DNA from: Camellia lanceoleosa
Taxonomy: Eukaryota > Streptophyta > Magnoliopsida > Ericales > Theaceae
Length of the DNA stretch: 64,000 nucleotides
NCBI GenBank assembly: GCA_025200525.1
Contig: CM045770.1
Span: 122,365,429-122,429,428, forward strand
Direction of reading: 5' to 3'
The notes below the pieces were generated by a model, which ran no database searches, was not told where the DNA came from, and saw only the letters and a program-made list of their open reading frames with translations. Shown here in pieces: positions 45,901 to 57,125 of this stretch. Position 1 is the first letter of the stretch, and each line of letters opens with the position of its first letter. Made by a program: the position numbers and the translations under genes.

Positions 45901-45974
45901 CGTATATCAGATTGTAAAAGTGACTTTTTACATAACTTTTTTGTCTCTTTTTCATCCAAACCCTAAGTTGAGAG

Positions 45975-45976
<2 letters not shown>

Positions 45977-46021
<45 letters not shown>
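45977..46021 (+). repeat. (TC)n microsatellite
   Basis: About 22 TC repeats. The matching place in the 3' LTR (53680-53720) is short and interrupted, followed by (TA)n, so the tract changed length after insertion. Confidence 0.95.
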
Positions 46022-46024
<3 letters not shown>

Positions 46025-47693
46025 TTTGACCTAGATCTAGTGATCTTCTCACCTTCCTTCCTTAGACAAAAAGATTGAGCTCTTCAAGATCTTCATTTTC
46101 ATCCAAGAATAAGGGGGATTTGCCATTTTTGGAAGCTTCACCTTCGTCTAGCCCTTCTCCTTGGGCTTCTACTTTGAGGTAGGGATATTCTTGAGTTATA
46201 TATACAAGTTTTGCAAGATTGAGTGATGATTTTATACTTCTCTTGCATTATTTAGAAATTTTGGTTTGGATTCAAAAAAAATAATGGAAATTCTCAAAGG
46301 AGAGTTTAAAAGCTCCAAGATTTTCATGTTGATCCTTAAGATTTTGTATCTATGACCTCATAAAGTAGATTTTAACAGACTCTCACCATAAAATGGGAGT
46401 TATTTTGGTTTTGATGCAAAACCCTAGAATTTGGGGATTTTTTTGGAAAAACATGGAATTGTCCATGAAATCTTCTTCTCATTTGATCAAAGATGAATGT
46501 GTGTAGATTTCATAATGTGGTTGCATAGATGGGAAGCTTATCATATGGTAACGGAGAATTTGTTTGGAAACTATGGTTAAGGATATAGTGATATATGATA
46601 ATAAGATGACAAATTGTTGAACACTTGGGTTTGTAAGAGACACAAACATTGAAAACTTTATGTTTGAAAGCATTACATGTAGTCTAGATAAGCATTGAAA
46701 AAGGTAATGGGAAACATGAACGTTGATATTATTGTAAAGGCTTAAACATAGAGAAATGTTATAAATCATGGAAGAATCATTGCATTGCATTTTTATTCAA
46801 TTACTAATTTGCATTGTAAACTTAGAGTTGAGATAATTGTTTCATAAAAAGGAATAATGTTGAAAAGAGAAATATGGAAATGTTCATGGGGTAAATACAG
46901 TGATAAGTCCAGATAGGGGGTGTAGATGATAGATAAGTTGGCCTGAGTGTCCCTGGTGAAAGACCAGAAACCCGTGCGAATAGGTGTCGAGCCTTCCGGT
47001 TAATACCGGTAAAAATGACAGTTTGATAGTACTCGTAGAGTCTACTTGCAGACACCAACCTAGGGATTACCAGTGTCGTATTTACCGTCCCTTGATTAAA
47101 AGAATTTGAAGTTTGAAAAGGATAAGATTGCCTAGCATCGTTGAAACATGGTGATTTTCAAGTGGTGCATTAAAATGAAGTTTTTCTTCATTATGGCATA
47201 GCATGGTAACACATTTACATCTAATGTTGAGAAGCTTAGCATAACTGTATATACTTTGTTAGAATTCACTACTGGGCTTTATGCTCAACCCTATGAGATT
47301 TGGTGCAGGTAAAGATGTGGTGATCCCGTCGAATTGAGTGCGCAGAAATGTTTTGAGAAGAGTAGTGTGCTCTTTATTTTGTCGTGAATATTTGTAAAGC
47401 CAAGGGTTATTCTTGGTATGGGTCCGAGAGACCACTTTTGTGTAGCCAGGCTATTGCCTTGGAAGATGTAAGCCCATAAGGGCATTTCTTTTATTTTACT
47501 TTCACATGGAAGTTCATATGTTTCACATGCTATGGATTCAGGTGTTTTCATATCTTTGAATGTATAATTGCATGTGGAACCTTTGTATAAACCTTGGATA
47601 TTTTTGAGACAGAGAATGGAGAATGATTGTAATTGAAGAATGTGCGTGATTGATGTATTATTCATGTTGGGTTCATTTCGGGGCGTTACAACT

Positions 47694-47705
47694 TGGTATC
47701 AGAGC
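47694..47705 (+). other. Primer binding site, initiator tRNA-Met type
   Basis: TGGTATCAGAGC, three bases after the 5' LTR. It is complementary to the 3' end of plant initiator tRNA-Met, the usual primer of this clade. Confidence 0.9.
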
Positions 47706-48123
47706 TACCAGGTTTGAATACTTGGGGCTCACAGGGAGTGGTTGTTATACCACAATGGGCTCATCTCGCATGATTAGGAAATGTCTTGTTTATTTGTGAC
47801 TATGTGATAGCATGTTTATGTGACTATGTGGGTATGAGATTAGACTTTTGGGATGTTATTTGCACCTATTAGTTTCCTTGAGGTCATTTTAGGAGGGTAC
47901 TTGATCACTACTCATTCTACTAAGAATTCTTGGCTTCTCATGGGACAGATTTCATCACTAAAGGATAATTCGAATGTGTTTATGTGACTAAGGTGCTTAT
48001 ATGGAGTGAATTAAATTGTTTGTGTAGTAGGATGTATGTGGTTGCTTTAGCCTAACATGTGAAGTTAGTGGCGAGCACATTTGGAATCATATGCTTAATT
48101 ATTTGTCTTGTCTCTCAATTAGG

Positions 48124-49477
48124 ATGTCGGGAAGAGTTCGAACTCGAGGTTGTAGGGGTGGAAGGCGAGGTCGAGGTCGTCGGGTTATATTTGAGGTGCC
48201 GGTCCAAGAGATCCCGGTACAAGAAAAGGGTTTAGGCCAAGCTGGCATGGCCGAACAAGTGGGGCAAGTGGAGGTGCCGGGGCAAGCTGGCCAAGCCGCA
48301 ATGAGGGCTCTAGCCCGGGAGATGGCTGGGGCATTGAGGGAGTCTATGAACATTTTGAGGGCGGAGACCCAAGCAAGGGAGAATGTTGCAGAGACTAGAG
48401 CTCGCTTCCTCACAGGGGAGTTTCTAAGGGCCAAGCCGGATGAATTCCGTGGCAGCCCCGATCCAAAGAAGGTGAACGAATGGTTGGAACAAACCGTGAA
48501 GACCTTTGATATGCTCCATATAGATGATGGCGAGTTGAGGGTGACCCTTGCTAGTTATTACCTCAAAGGTGACGCCGGCCAATGGTGGAAGTATGCAAAG
48601 GGCCGGATAGCACCGACATGGGAGGCATTTGTGACGGCCTTCCAAGACAAGTACCTACCTCCCACAGCTGGGGAGAGGTTGAGGCAGGAATTCAAGGACC
48701 TTAAGCAATTGAATATGTCTGTGGTCGAATTTGAAGCAGACTTTTCTAGTTTGTCTCGGTTTGCACCGGAGTTAGTAGCGATGGAGGAGCGCCGTTGCTT
48801 TGAGTTTAAGCAGAGGTTGAGGACGAAGATTTTGTTCAAAGTTTCTGAGAACATGATCCGAGAGTATGATCGCCTTGTGGAGGTGACTGTACATGTGGAG
48901 ATTACGATGGAAGTCAAAAAGGAGAGACTTCGAAATTTGAGGTCTAGGGGCCATGGATCACAAGGGGATTATAGACCCAATAAGAAGAGTAAGAGCACCT
49001 TTTCATCCCAATCCCAGCCCCAGCAGCAACAGTCTAGATCCACCTTTTCCTTGCCTAGTGCGGGCTCGGGAAGGGGTGCACCGAGTGGGTTTTCTTGCTT
49101 TAAGTGTAGCCAACCGGGTCACAAGGCCTTTGCATGTCCGCAAAAGGGGGGAGGACAGCAGATGTTGCTACCACCACCACCTAACCGATCCCAAAACCAG
49201 TCTCAATCTTAGAGTAGGGGGCAAGGGCCTACTTGTTTCCAGTGTGGTCAGTCAGGGCACATGAGGAGAGCTTGCCCGTAGTTGGAAGGCACATCTGGCG
49301 CATCCGGGTCGAGTCATCAGCAAACCCATTCAGTCTAGACTTTGAGAGTCCACGAGGGAGCCGCCTCGGCTCAGTCAGTATAGCAGGCCTATGCTCCGAG
49401 GGATGAACCAGTTGATCAGAGGCCACAGAGGCGAGTGTATGCTGTTACAGTGCCAGAGTAGTTACCAGGACCTTCAG
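48124..49477 (+). pseudogene. gag: Tekay-type gag with two zinc knuckles
   Basis: The ATG at 48124 ('MSGRVRTRGCRGGRRGRGRR') opens a frame to a TAG at 49210-49212. The gag core is 'KVNEWLEQTVKTFDMLHIDD', 'LASYYLKGDAGQWWKYAKGR', 'FQDKYLPPTAGERLRQEFKD', 'NMSVVEFEADFSSLSRFAPE'. The first knuckle is 'CFKCSQPGHKAFAC'. The same frame continues past the stop to a second knuckle 'CFQCGQSGHMRRAC' (about 49231-49272) and on to the protease at 49480. It is interrupted by TAGs at 49210, near 49279, 49335, 49381 and 49459, each explicable as CAG to TAG. Gag would form the particle; this copy is dead. Confidence 0.9.
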
Positions 49478-49479
49478 TT

Positions 49480-51420
49480 GTGAGAGGCATATTTATTGTG
49501 TGTAATTCTTTGGCCAGTATGTTGATAGATATGGGTGCGTCTCATTCATTCATATTTCCTGCATTCGCATCTACATTGGGGTTAGAAGCAGTACAGTTAG
49601 CGTCTCCACTCAGAGTTGAGTCACCAGTTAGGAGTACAGTTGACCTAGATCGAGGATGTCGTGATTGTGAGATAGAGGTTGCCGAGCGTAGACTCTCGTT
49701 TGCTTTTGTGTTGCTAGACATGTCAAGCTTTGATGTTATTCTAGGCATGGATTGGTTGTCTTTGTATCGAGCAGTGATTGATTATTTTCAGTATAAGGTC
49801 ACAGTGTGCACCTTGAGTGGGGATTGTTTTTACTTTTTGGGAGACCGGGTTGATAGAGTTTTGTCGCCAATTTTTTATTCTCGTAGTAAGAATGAGCTTA
49901 GTAGTCTTCTTGCTGCTCTTTTGGATAGTGGGAGTGATGGGACTCGAGTTGAGTTGCCAAGAGTAGTGTGTGAATACCCTGATGTGTTTCAGGAGGACCT
50001 TACTTGTTTACCACCCCACCGGGAGGTTGAGTTCACTACTAACTTAGTGCCTGGAACGGCACCCATTTCTATGGCGCCGTATAGATTTGCGCCCGCGGAG
50101 TTGCACAAGTTGAAGATCCAACTCCAAGAGCTTTTAGACAAGGGCTTCATTCGCCCTAGTACGTCGCCTTGGAGAGCACCGGCTCTCTTTGCGAAGAAGA
50201 AGGACGGGTCGTTACGGTTGTGTATCGACTACCGCAGGTTGAACCGAGTCACTGTCAACAACAAATACACTTTACCCAAGATAGACGACTTGTTCGATCA
50301 ACTTAGAGGGTCTTGTTGTTTTTCGAAGATAGACTTGAGGTCAAGGTACCATCAGTTAAGAGTCCGGGAGGAGGACATCCAGAAAATGGCCTTTCGTACG
50401 CATTATGGCCACTATGAGTTCCTTGTAATGCCCTTTGGGCTGACTAATGCACCTGCTTCTTTCATGGATTTAATGAACCGAATATTTAGGGAGTATTTAG
50501 ATCAATTCGTGGTTGTCTTTGTAGACGACATTCTAATTTATTCAACTTTCGAGGAGGAACACGAAGCCCACTTGAGAGTAGTGCTGGACTTGCTGAGGGA
50601 GCCTCAGTTGTATGCCAAATTTGAGAAGTGTGAGTTTTGGCTCACCGAGGTGAAGTTTTTGGGCCATATAGTGTCAAAAGAGGAGGTAACCATAGATTCT
50701 TCGAAGATAGATTCTGTGCAAGATTGGGAGCAACCTAAGAATGTCTTTGAGATTCGGAGTTTCTTGGGGTTGGCGGGGTACTATCGTCGATTTGTAAGAG
50801 ATTTCTCTAGATTAGCCGCGCCTTTGACCAGATTGACTAGAAAGGGGGTTAAGTTTGTGTGGAGTAAGGCTTATAAGAAGTCTTTCCAGGAGCTCAAAAC
50901 TAGATTAACCACGACACCAGTATTGATCATTTCGGAGAGAGGATTGGGGTATACTGTCTTTTGTGATGCGTCTCGGGATGGGCTTGGTTATGTTTTAATG
51001 CAAGAAGGAAAGGTTGTAGCGTATGGTTCGCAGCAATTGAAAACTCATGAGAAGAATTACCTCACCCACAACCTAGAGCTAGCGGCGGTAGTGTTTGCCT
51101 TGAAAATTTGGAGGCATTACTTATATGGTGAGAAGTTTGAGGTTTTCTCCGACCATAAGAGCTTGAAATATTTGTTTTCCCAAAAAGATTTGAATCTACG
51201 TCAATGGAGATGGATGGAATTTTTAGAAGATTATGATTTTGAATTGCACTATCAACCGGGAAAGGCCAATGTAGTGGCCGATGCCTTAAGTCGAAAAACT
51301 GTGCGTAGTTTGGCGAGTGTGGTCATTCGGAAGTGGGGTATGTTGGGTGAAGTTGGCAAGTTTGGATTGCAATTGGGGGAATCCGAAGAAGGTGCAACGA
51401 TATTTAGTTTGAGTGCTTAA
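49480..51420 (+). pseudogene. pol: Tekay-type protease, reverse transcriptase and RNase H
   Basis: 646 open codons. Protease: '[20 protein letters not shown]', where the active-site D-S/T-G has become D-M-G (codon ATG at 49531-49533, plausibly from ACG). RT: '[20 protein letters not shown]', '[20 protein letters not shown]', '[20 protein letters not shown]', catalytic 'FVDD' at 50518-50529, '[17 protein letters not shown]', '[20 protein letters not shown]'. RNase H: '[20 protein letters not shown]', '[17 protein letters not shown]', '[12 protein letters not shown]', 'VVADALSRK'. It ends at TAA (51418-51420), where the family would read CAA into the integrase linker. The canonical RT residues are kept. 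Confidence 0.93.
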
Positions 51421-52410
51421 CCTGTCCTGATTAGCAAAGTCATAGAGGCACAACAAGGAGACTGGGAAGTAGAGTTAATCCAGGATAGAATCACCAATGG
51501 GAAGGAAGAGAAGGGTTTGAATATTCGCTCGAATCAGAGTGTATGTTACTTAGATCACCTGTTTGTGCCTGAATCTTGTAGAGAATAAGTGCTTTGGGAG
51601 TTCCATCATTCACGCCTTGCGGTACATCCGGGAGGCACCAAAATGTATCGAGACCTTAACTGTCAGTTTTAGTGGAGGGGTATGAAGCGGGATGTCACAT
51701 CCTTCGTGTCAAAGTGCCTTACTTGTCAGCAAGTCAAGGCCGAGCATTAGAGACCAGCGGATTTGTTACAACCCTTACCAATAGCTGAGTGGAATTGGGA
51801 ACACGTGACCATGGACTTCGTAGTTGGGCTTCCTAGAATACAACAGGGTAACGATGCCATTTGGGTGATTGTCGATAGGTTGACTACGTCTACACACTTC
51901 ATTTCGATGCACACTAGTGATTTAGTTGAACACTTGGCAGAGTTGTATGTTAGAGAAATAGTTCGGCTTCATGGGGTGCCAGTAACTATTGTGTCGGATA
52001 AGGATCCTCGTTTCACCGCCCGGTTGTGGCAAAACCTTCAAGAGGCGTTGGGAACCAAGTTAACCTTTAGCACCGCTTATCACCCTCAAGCCGATGGGCA
52101 GTTGGAACGCACCATTCAGATTTTAGAGGACATGTTTAGAGCTTGTGTCCTAGATTTCAAGGGGTCTTGGGAGAGGCACTTACCGTTGATTGAATTTGCC
52201 TACAACAATAGTTATCAGGCTAGTATCGAGATGGTACCGTTTGAGGCCTTGTATGGCCGCCCTTGTAGATCACCGGTTTGTTGGGCCGAGGTGGGGGATG
52301 CACTGTTGTTAGGTCCGGAGTGGAGACTACCGAGAAGGTTACTCTCATTCGGAAGAGATTAGCCACGGCTCAAAGCCGACAGAAAAGTTATGCCGATAAG
52401 TAGAGACGAT
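51421..52410 (+). pseudogene. pol: Tekay-type integrase
   Basis: Follows RNase H in the same frame: 'NRSVCYLDHLFVP'-like linker, 'REE' then TAA (51587), 'FHHSRLAVHPGGTKMYRDL' (zinc-domain His), 'F' then TAG for an expected Trp, 'MKRDVTSFVSKCLTCQQVKA' (zinc-domain Cys pair), TAG for Gln. It is open from about 51763 to 52362: '[20 protein letters not shown]' (Asp 1), '[18 protein letters not shown]' (Asp 2), '[18 protein letters not shown]' (Glu), '[20 protein letters not shown]'. A small deletion near 52320 shifts the frame, continuing '[20 protein letters not shown]' and then TAG near 52401. The DDE triad survives, but the chain is broken. Confidence 0.9.
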
Positions 52411-52850
52411 CTTTGTCCTTTGAGGTGGGTGATCATGTGTTTCTTAAGATCTCACCAAGACAAGGTTTAATGCGGTTTGGCAAGAGTGGTAAATTGTCTC
52501 CGAGGTTCATTGGACCTTTTGAGATTTTGGAGAGAATCGGGGAAGTGGCAAATCGGTTAGCCTTACCGCCACAACTGTCGGGGGTTCATAATGTGTTTCA
52601 TGTGTCCATGCTTAGGAAGTACGAACCCGACCCTTCTCATGTATTTGACTTGGAGGTGGATGAGGATGCCTCTTACGAAGAGCGACCAGTTCAAATCTTA
52701 GATACCGGAGAACAAGTACTACGAGGCAAAACCATACCGTTAGTGAAGGTGTTATGGAGGCACCATGGGGTTGAGGAAGCAACTTGGAAAGGGAGGCGGA
52801 AGTCGGCTCCAAGTATCCGAATTTATTTGGTAATGCATAGCTTATTTTGA
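52411..52850 (+). pseudogene. pol: Integrase C-terminal part and chromodomain
   Basis: 'FEVGDHVFLKISPRQGLMRF', 'LSPRFIGPFEILERIGEVAN' and 'GVHNVFHVSMLRKYEPDPSH' form the integrase C-terminal region. Then comes a chromodomain: 'YEERPVQILDTGEQVLRGKT', 'PLVKVLWRHHGVEEATW'. Chromodomains of this clade are thought to steer insertion to heterochromatin. A one-base loss near 52786 shifts the last residues. In the original frame the protein would end 'KYPNLFGNA' at TAG 52838-52840. Confidence 0.87.
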
Positions 52851-53122
52851 TTTATAATGTTCCCTAGTAAATAGTTGATCACACGTTATTGTATGTGTTG
52901 TTAAAATTGAGCACTTATGGAAAAGTGAGGTTCTGTTGTAAATTGTTTTACCTTATGTATCTAACTTGAGCAATTGTTGTTTTGATAAAATGATAATGCG
53001 GAGAATGGTAAATGTTAATTGAACATGAATATTGCAATGTGCTAGTGTTCTTAAGAATGATTAATGTTGCTAGAACACTCTTTTTGGGGAGTTTATTTAA
53101 ATTTCGGGGATGGAATTTCCTA
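52851..53122 (+). other. Short 3' untranslated part of the Tekay-type element
   Basis: AT-rich, no ORF of interest, between the end of pol and the polypurine tract. Confidence 0.7.
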
Positions 53123-53133
53123 TGGTGGGGAGG
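53123..53133 (+). other. Polypurine tract of the Tekay-type element
   Basis: 'tggtggggagg' directly precedes the TTATAGCG start of the 3' LTR. Confidence 0.75.
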
Positions 53134-55385
53134 TTATAGCGACCCCGGGTCTCTACCCGACTGCCATGGTATTTTGGATCCGAATCTTATTGTTTGATGC
53201 TACCGGTTATGTCTTTCTTCCTTACACCTCTTGAATTTGAGTTTTGGAATGACTTGAGTGTGTTTAGAACAGGTTGGTTGCCTTTCAGCCTAGAATCTTG
53301 TTGCCCAGAATTTCGGTCTTTCGCTCGAGCGGGCCTTCTTGCGCTTGAGCGGAGTTTGCAATCTTTCAGTATTGGGTGTCTCTGCAAAAATGCTGCAAGA
53401 GTGTTATTCATGCTCAAGTGGCGTTTCTTACGCTCGAGCGTGTCTGAGCTCGAGTGGCCCTTCTGGCGCTCGAGCGGCTACCTGCAATCTGTGAAATACT
53501 GGACGGGTCTAATCCACGCTTGAGGGTGCTCTTTGTGCTCGAGTGAGTTGTTGTTTTTGTGTCTGACGCTCGAGCGTGAAACTATCCGCTCGAGCAAACT
53601 GCATATATCAGATCGTAAAAGCGACTTTTTACATAACTTTTTCTTCTCTTTTTCTTCCAAACCCTAAGTTGAGAGCTTCTCTCTCTAGAAATACTCTCTC
53701 TATATATATATATATCTATATATTTGACCTAGATCTAGTGATCTTCTCACCCTCCTTCCTTAGACAAAAAGATTGAGCTCTTTAAGATCTTCATTTCCAT
53801 CCAAGAAGAAGGCGGATTTTCCATTTATGGAAGCTTCACCTTTGTCTAGCCCTTCTCCTTGGGCTTCTACTTTGAGGTAAGGATATTCTTGAGTTATATA
53901 TACAAGTTTTGCAAGATTGAGTGTTGATTTTATACTTCTCTTGTATTATTTAGAAATTTTGGTTTGGATTCAAAAATAATAATGGAAATTCTCAAAGGAG
54001 AGTCTAAAAGCTCAAAGATTTTCATGTTGATCCTTAAGATTTTGTATCTATGATCTCATAAAGTAGATTTTAATGGACTCTCACCATAAAATGGGAGCTA
54101 TTTTGGTTTTGATGCAAAACCCTAGAATTTGGAGATTTTTTTGGAAAAACATGGAATTGTCCATGAAATCTTCTTCTCATTTGATCAAAGATGAATGTGT
54201 GTAGATTTCATAATGTGGTTGCATAGATGGGAAGCTTGTCATATAGTAATGGAGAATTTGTTTGGAAACTATGGTTAAGGATATGGTGATATATGATAAT
54301 AAGATGACAAATTGTTGAACACTTGGGTTTGTAAGAGACACAAACATTGAAAACTTTATGTTTGAAAGCATTACATGTAGTCTAGATGAGCATTAAAAAA
54401 GGTAATGGGAAATATGAACGTTGATATTATTGTAAAGGCTTGAACATAGAGAAATGTTATAAATCATGGAAGAATCATTACATTGCATTTTTATTCAATT
54501 AGTAATTTGCATTGTAAACTTAGAGTTGAAATAATTGTTTCATAAAAGGGAATAATGTTGAAAAGAGAAATGTGGAAATGTTCATGGGGTAAATACTGTG
54601 GTAAGTCCAAATAGGGGGTGTAGATGATAGATAAGTTGGCCTGAGTATCCTTGGTGAAAGACCAAACCCGAGCGGATAGGTGTCGAGCCTTCCGGTTAAT
54701 ACCGGTAAAAATAACAGTTTGGTAGTACTCGTAGAATCTACTTGCAGACACCAGCCTAGGGATTATCAGTGTCATATTTATTGCCCCTTGATTAAAAGAA
54801 TTTGAAGTTTGAAATGAATGAGATTGCCTAGCATCGTTGAAACATGGTGATTTTCAAGTGGTGCATTAAAATGACGTTTTTCTTCATTATGGCATGGCAT
54901 GGTAACACATTACATCTAATGTTGAAAAGCTTAGCATAACTGTATATACTTTGTTAGAATTCTTTACTGGGCTTTATGCTCTGCCCTATGAGATTTGGTG
55001 CAGGTAAAGATATGGTGATCCTGCCGAATTGAGTGCGCGGAAATGTTTTGAGAAGAGTAGTGTGCTCTTTATTTTGTCGTGAATATTTGTAAAGCCAAGG
55101 GCTATTCTTGGTATGGGTCCGATAGACCACTTTTGTGTAGCCAGGCTATTGCCTTGGAAGATGTAAGCCCATAAGGGCATTTCTTTTATTTTACTTTCAC
55201 ATGGAAGTTCATATGTTTCACATGCTATGGATTCAGGTGTTTTCATATCTTTGAATGTATAATTGCATGTGGCACTTTTGTATAAACCTTGGATATTTTT
55301 TAGACAGAGAATGGAAAATGATTGTAATTGAGGAATGTGCGTGATTGATGTATTATTCATGTTAGGTTTATTTCGGGGCGTTACA
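53134..55385 (+). mobile_element. 3' LTR of the Tekay-type element
   Basis: 2252 bp, colinear with the 5' LTR. The first 500 bp differ most and the remainder is closer. It has (TA)n near 53700-53718 instead of the long (TC)n tract. It ends GGGGCGTTACA, followed by CATGTGGGATATC of the PMD gene. Confidence 0.92.
53320..53600. repeat. GCTCGAGCG palindrome cluster, Tekay 3' LTR
   Basis: Seven to nine copies, better kept than in the 5' LTR: 'tcgctcgagcggg', 'tgcgcttgagcgga', 'acgctcgagcgtgt', 'gcgctcgagcggct', 'acgctcgagcgtga', 'ccgctcgagca'. They alternate ACGCTCGAGCGT-like and CCGCTCGAGCGG-like flanks. Confidence 0.88.
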
Positions 55386-55407
55386 CATGTGGGATATCAT
55401 CGACCAT
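55386..55407 (-). pseudogene. Start of the antisense PMD gene, right of the Tekay insertion
   Basis: The minus-strand ATG at 55407 opens 'MVDDIPH', and the frame joins 'VDVPLEVAIPLP' at 45443 when the Tekay element and one target copy are ignored. This is the main evidence that 43270-45443 and the sequence right of 55386 were once contiguous. Initiation here is inferred. Confidence 0.65.
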
Positions 55408-56340
55408 GGAGAATGTGATGGGTGGTGAGAGAAAAATGAGGAAAATAAGTGAAAAACCCAAAACCCAAACCCTAGGAAAGAGAAAATGAGAGGAAAAAGT
55501 GAACATGCGAGAGCGAGTACGCAGAAACCAAGAAAACTCATGAGAAACAAGCAAAAAACAATGAGAAACCCAAAGACTTGACCAAATGAAAATCCAATCA
55601 ATTCAAAACATTGAGGGCCAAAAGGGTTTCGCAAAAAAAGTTTGTGTGGCTCGTTGGGTAAAGCGAATAGGATGAAAATCTAGAGAGAGAGAGAGAGAGA
55701 GAGCACCTAGAGAGAGAGGGAGAAGGTTTTCAAATAATACATGTGTGAAACAATGAGCCAAAACCGTGTTTAAATGAGCCACGGGTAGAAAACTCGATTT
55801 TACCCTCGACTTCAATTTAATTGGCCGGCCGACCGGCCAATATATTGTACGGCCAGCCAATATATTGTACGGCCGGCCCTTCTTTTGGCCAACTGACTAT
55901 TCCAAGGTATTCTGAGGTGTTTTACTGGATTTTTTTACCTAGTTTTGGGCATGGTTGATCTTATATTCATCTTAAAGGTGGAAAAATTAGAGTAGTTGAG
56001 GTTGCTTCAATTTCGAAGAATCCCGAAAGTCCATTATGAATGCACCGTTCTAGGTCTCGCCATCTCTCCAAAGTGTGAATGTGTTTCAACCTTGAGCTCA
56101 AGTAGGTTTTACCCTCTTTTCAGCATTTGAGGACCTTTTACTATAAGTTGAAGGTGAAAGTTTGAAAAGTAGAAAAAGATGAGATAGATCCCCGGCAAAA
56201 CAAAGCAATTCATCGCCACTTCCTCGGTTTTTGTTTATCTTTTCTATTATGTTTCATGGAACATGCATCGCATTGTATCTTGCATTCATATGCATCGTGC
56301 CTATTCATCTTATTGTATCCACCCTTATCACCCGACGGTG
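55408..56340. other. 3' interior of Tat II, upstream of the PMD gene
   Basis: No gene. It holds a (GA)n tract at about 55683-55703, 'ggccggccgaccggcc' palindromes at 55820-55880, and a segment like 11620-11720 of the Ogre-like element at about 56125-56230. The PMD promoter should lie here; no box stands out. Confidence 0.55.
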
Positions 56341-56700
56341 TGATTTGGCTCGTATTCATCTTCTCTGCATGAAACATAGTTAGAGAAACGTAGTTTGGTT
56401 CACATCTCTCACTCCTTTTCTGCGCGAAGCGTAGTTAGGCTTGCATTTCTCACACCCTCTCTACGTGAAACGTAGTTTGGCTTGTATCTTTTCACCTCTC
56501 TACGCGAAGCGTAGTTTGGCTTGTACATTTTCACCCTTTCTACGTGAAACGTAGTTTGGCTTGTACCTTTTGCATCTCACCTCCTCTCTGCGTGAAACGT
56601 AGTTTGGTTTGCATCTCACATCCCTCTCCATGTGAAACATAGTTTATTTTGCATCTTTCATCCCTCTTTACATGAGACGTAGTTTGGCTTAAACCTTCCT
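56341..56700 (+). repeat. Tandem array of 'GAAACGTAGTTTGGCTT' units
   Basis: Eight to nine units of about 35-50 bp built on 'cgtgaaacgtagtttggcttg' plus a variable 'catctcacctctct' spacer. A single related unit ('cacgagacgtagtttggctc') occurs in the Ogre-like element near 13287, just before its own 35-bp array. Confidence 0.88.
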
Positions 56701-57125
56701 TCTCTCCATATAAGATACGATTAGATATGCCTATTGGTTGCATCACCACTTCCCTTATTTCGTGTGAAACGCGTTAGGATGTTGATTTGTTGTTAAAACC
56801 TTCCCTCTCTCCGTATGAGATACAATTAGATACGCTTATTGGTTACACCACCTTTGCACCCTTTTTTAGCGTGAAACGCATTAAGATGTTGATTTACTTG
56901 GTTAAAACCTTCCCTCTCTCCGTATAAGATAAGGTTAGATGCGCCTGTTGGTTACACCACCCTTTCCTCCTTTCGCGTGAATTGCGTTAGGATATTGTTT
57001 TGAATTCGGTTCAAACATTTCCCCTCTCCGTATGAGATACGGTTGGGTACGCCTGTTGATTATACCGTCTTGCCTCCTTTCATGTGAAACATGTTTAGAA
57101 TTGACATTTGCTTACTCCTTTCTGT
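56693..57125 (+). repeat. ~100-bp tandem array
   Basis: About four units of 'ccttccctctctccgtatga', 'gatacggttagatacgcct', 'ttggttacaccacc', 'cgtgaaacgcgttaggatg', running on from the shorter array. Confidence 0.8.

Larger units (their letters stand above)
45444..47690 (+). mobile_element. 5' LTR of the Tekay-type element
   Basis: 2247 bp. It contains a CGCTCGAGCG-type palindrome cluster (45630-45900), a long (TC)n tract (45977-46021), and 'ctactttgaggtaggg' near 46170, which could be a splice donor. It ends GGGGCGTTACA. ORFs inside are not genes. Confidence 0.92.
45444..55385 (+). mobile_element. Tekay-type chromovirus (Ty3/gypsy), 9.9 kb
   Basis: LTRs at 45444-47690 and 53134-55385 share TTATAGCGACCCC starts and GGGGCGTTAC(A) ends. 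The 5' LTR is followed by a TGGTATCAGAGC primer binding site, then gag, PR-RT-RNase H, integrase and a C-terminal chromodomain, the order of chromoviruses. The flanks are ACATG (45439-45443) and ACATG (55385-55389) if the LTR ends in TTAC. The repeat merges with the LTR ends, so a 4-6 bp reading is also possible. The host sequence is the first exon of the PMD gene. LTRs differ at many sites, and pol has several TAG/TAA stops, so the insertion is not recent. Confidence 0.93.

Noticed and set aside
47291..47665. 124-codon minus-strand ORF, repeated at 54986-55360
   Set aside because: It lies in both Tekay LTRs, has no known domain, and is kept only because the LTRs are copies of one another.
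48099..48917. Minus-strand ORFs of 111-119 codons
   Set aside because: Shadows of the Tekay gag frame.
45437..55390. TG...CA ends for the Tekay-type element (TGTTATAGC at 45442)
   Set aside because: The 3' LTR has GG, not TG, before TTATAGC, and TG...CA ends leave flanks CCACA and CATGT, which do not match. TTATAGC...TTAC ends leave ACATG on both sides.
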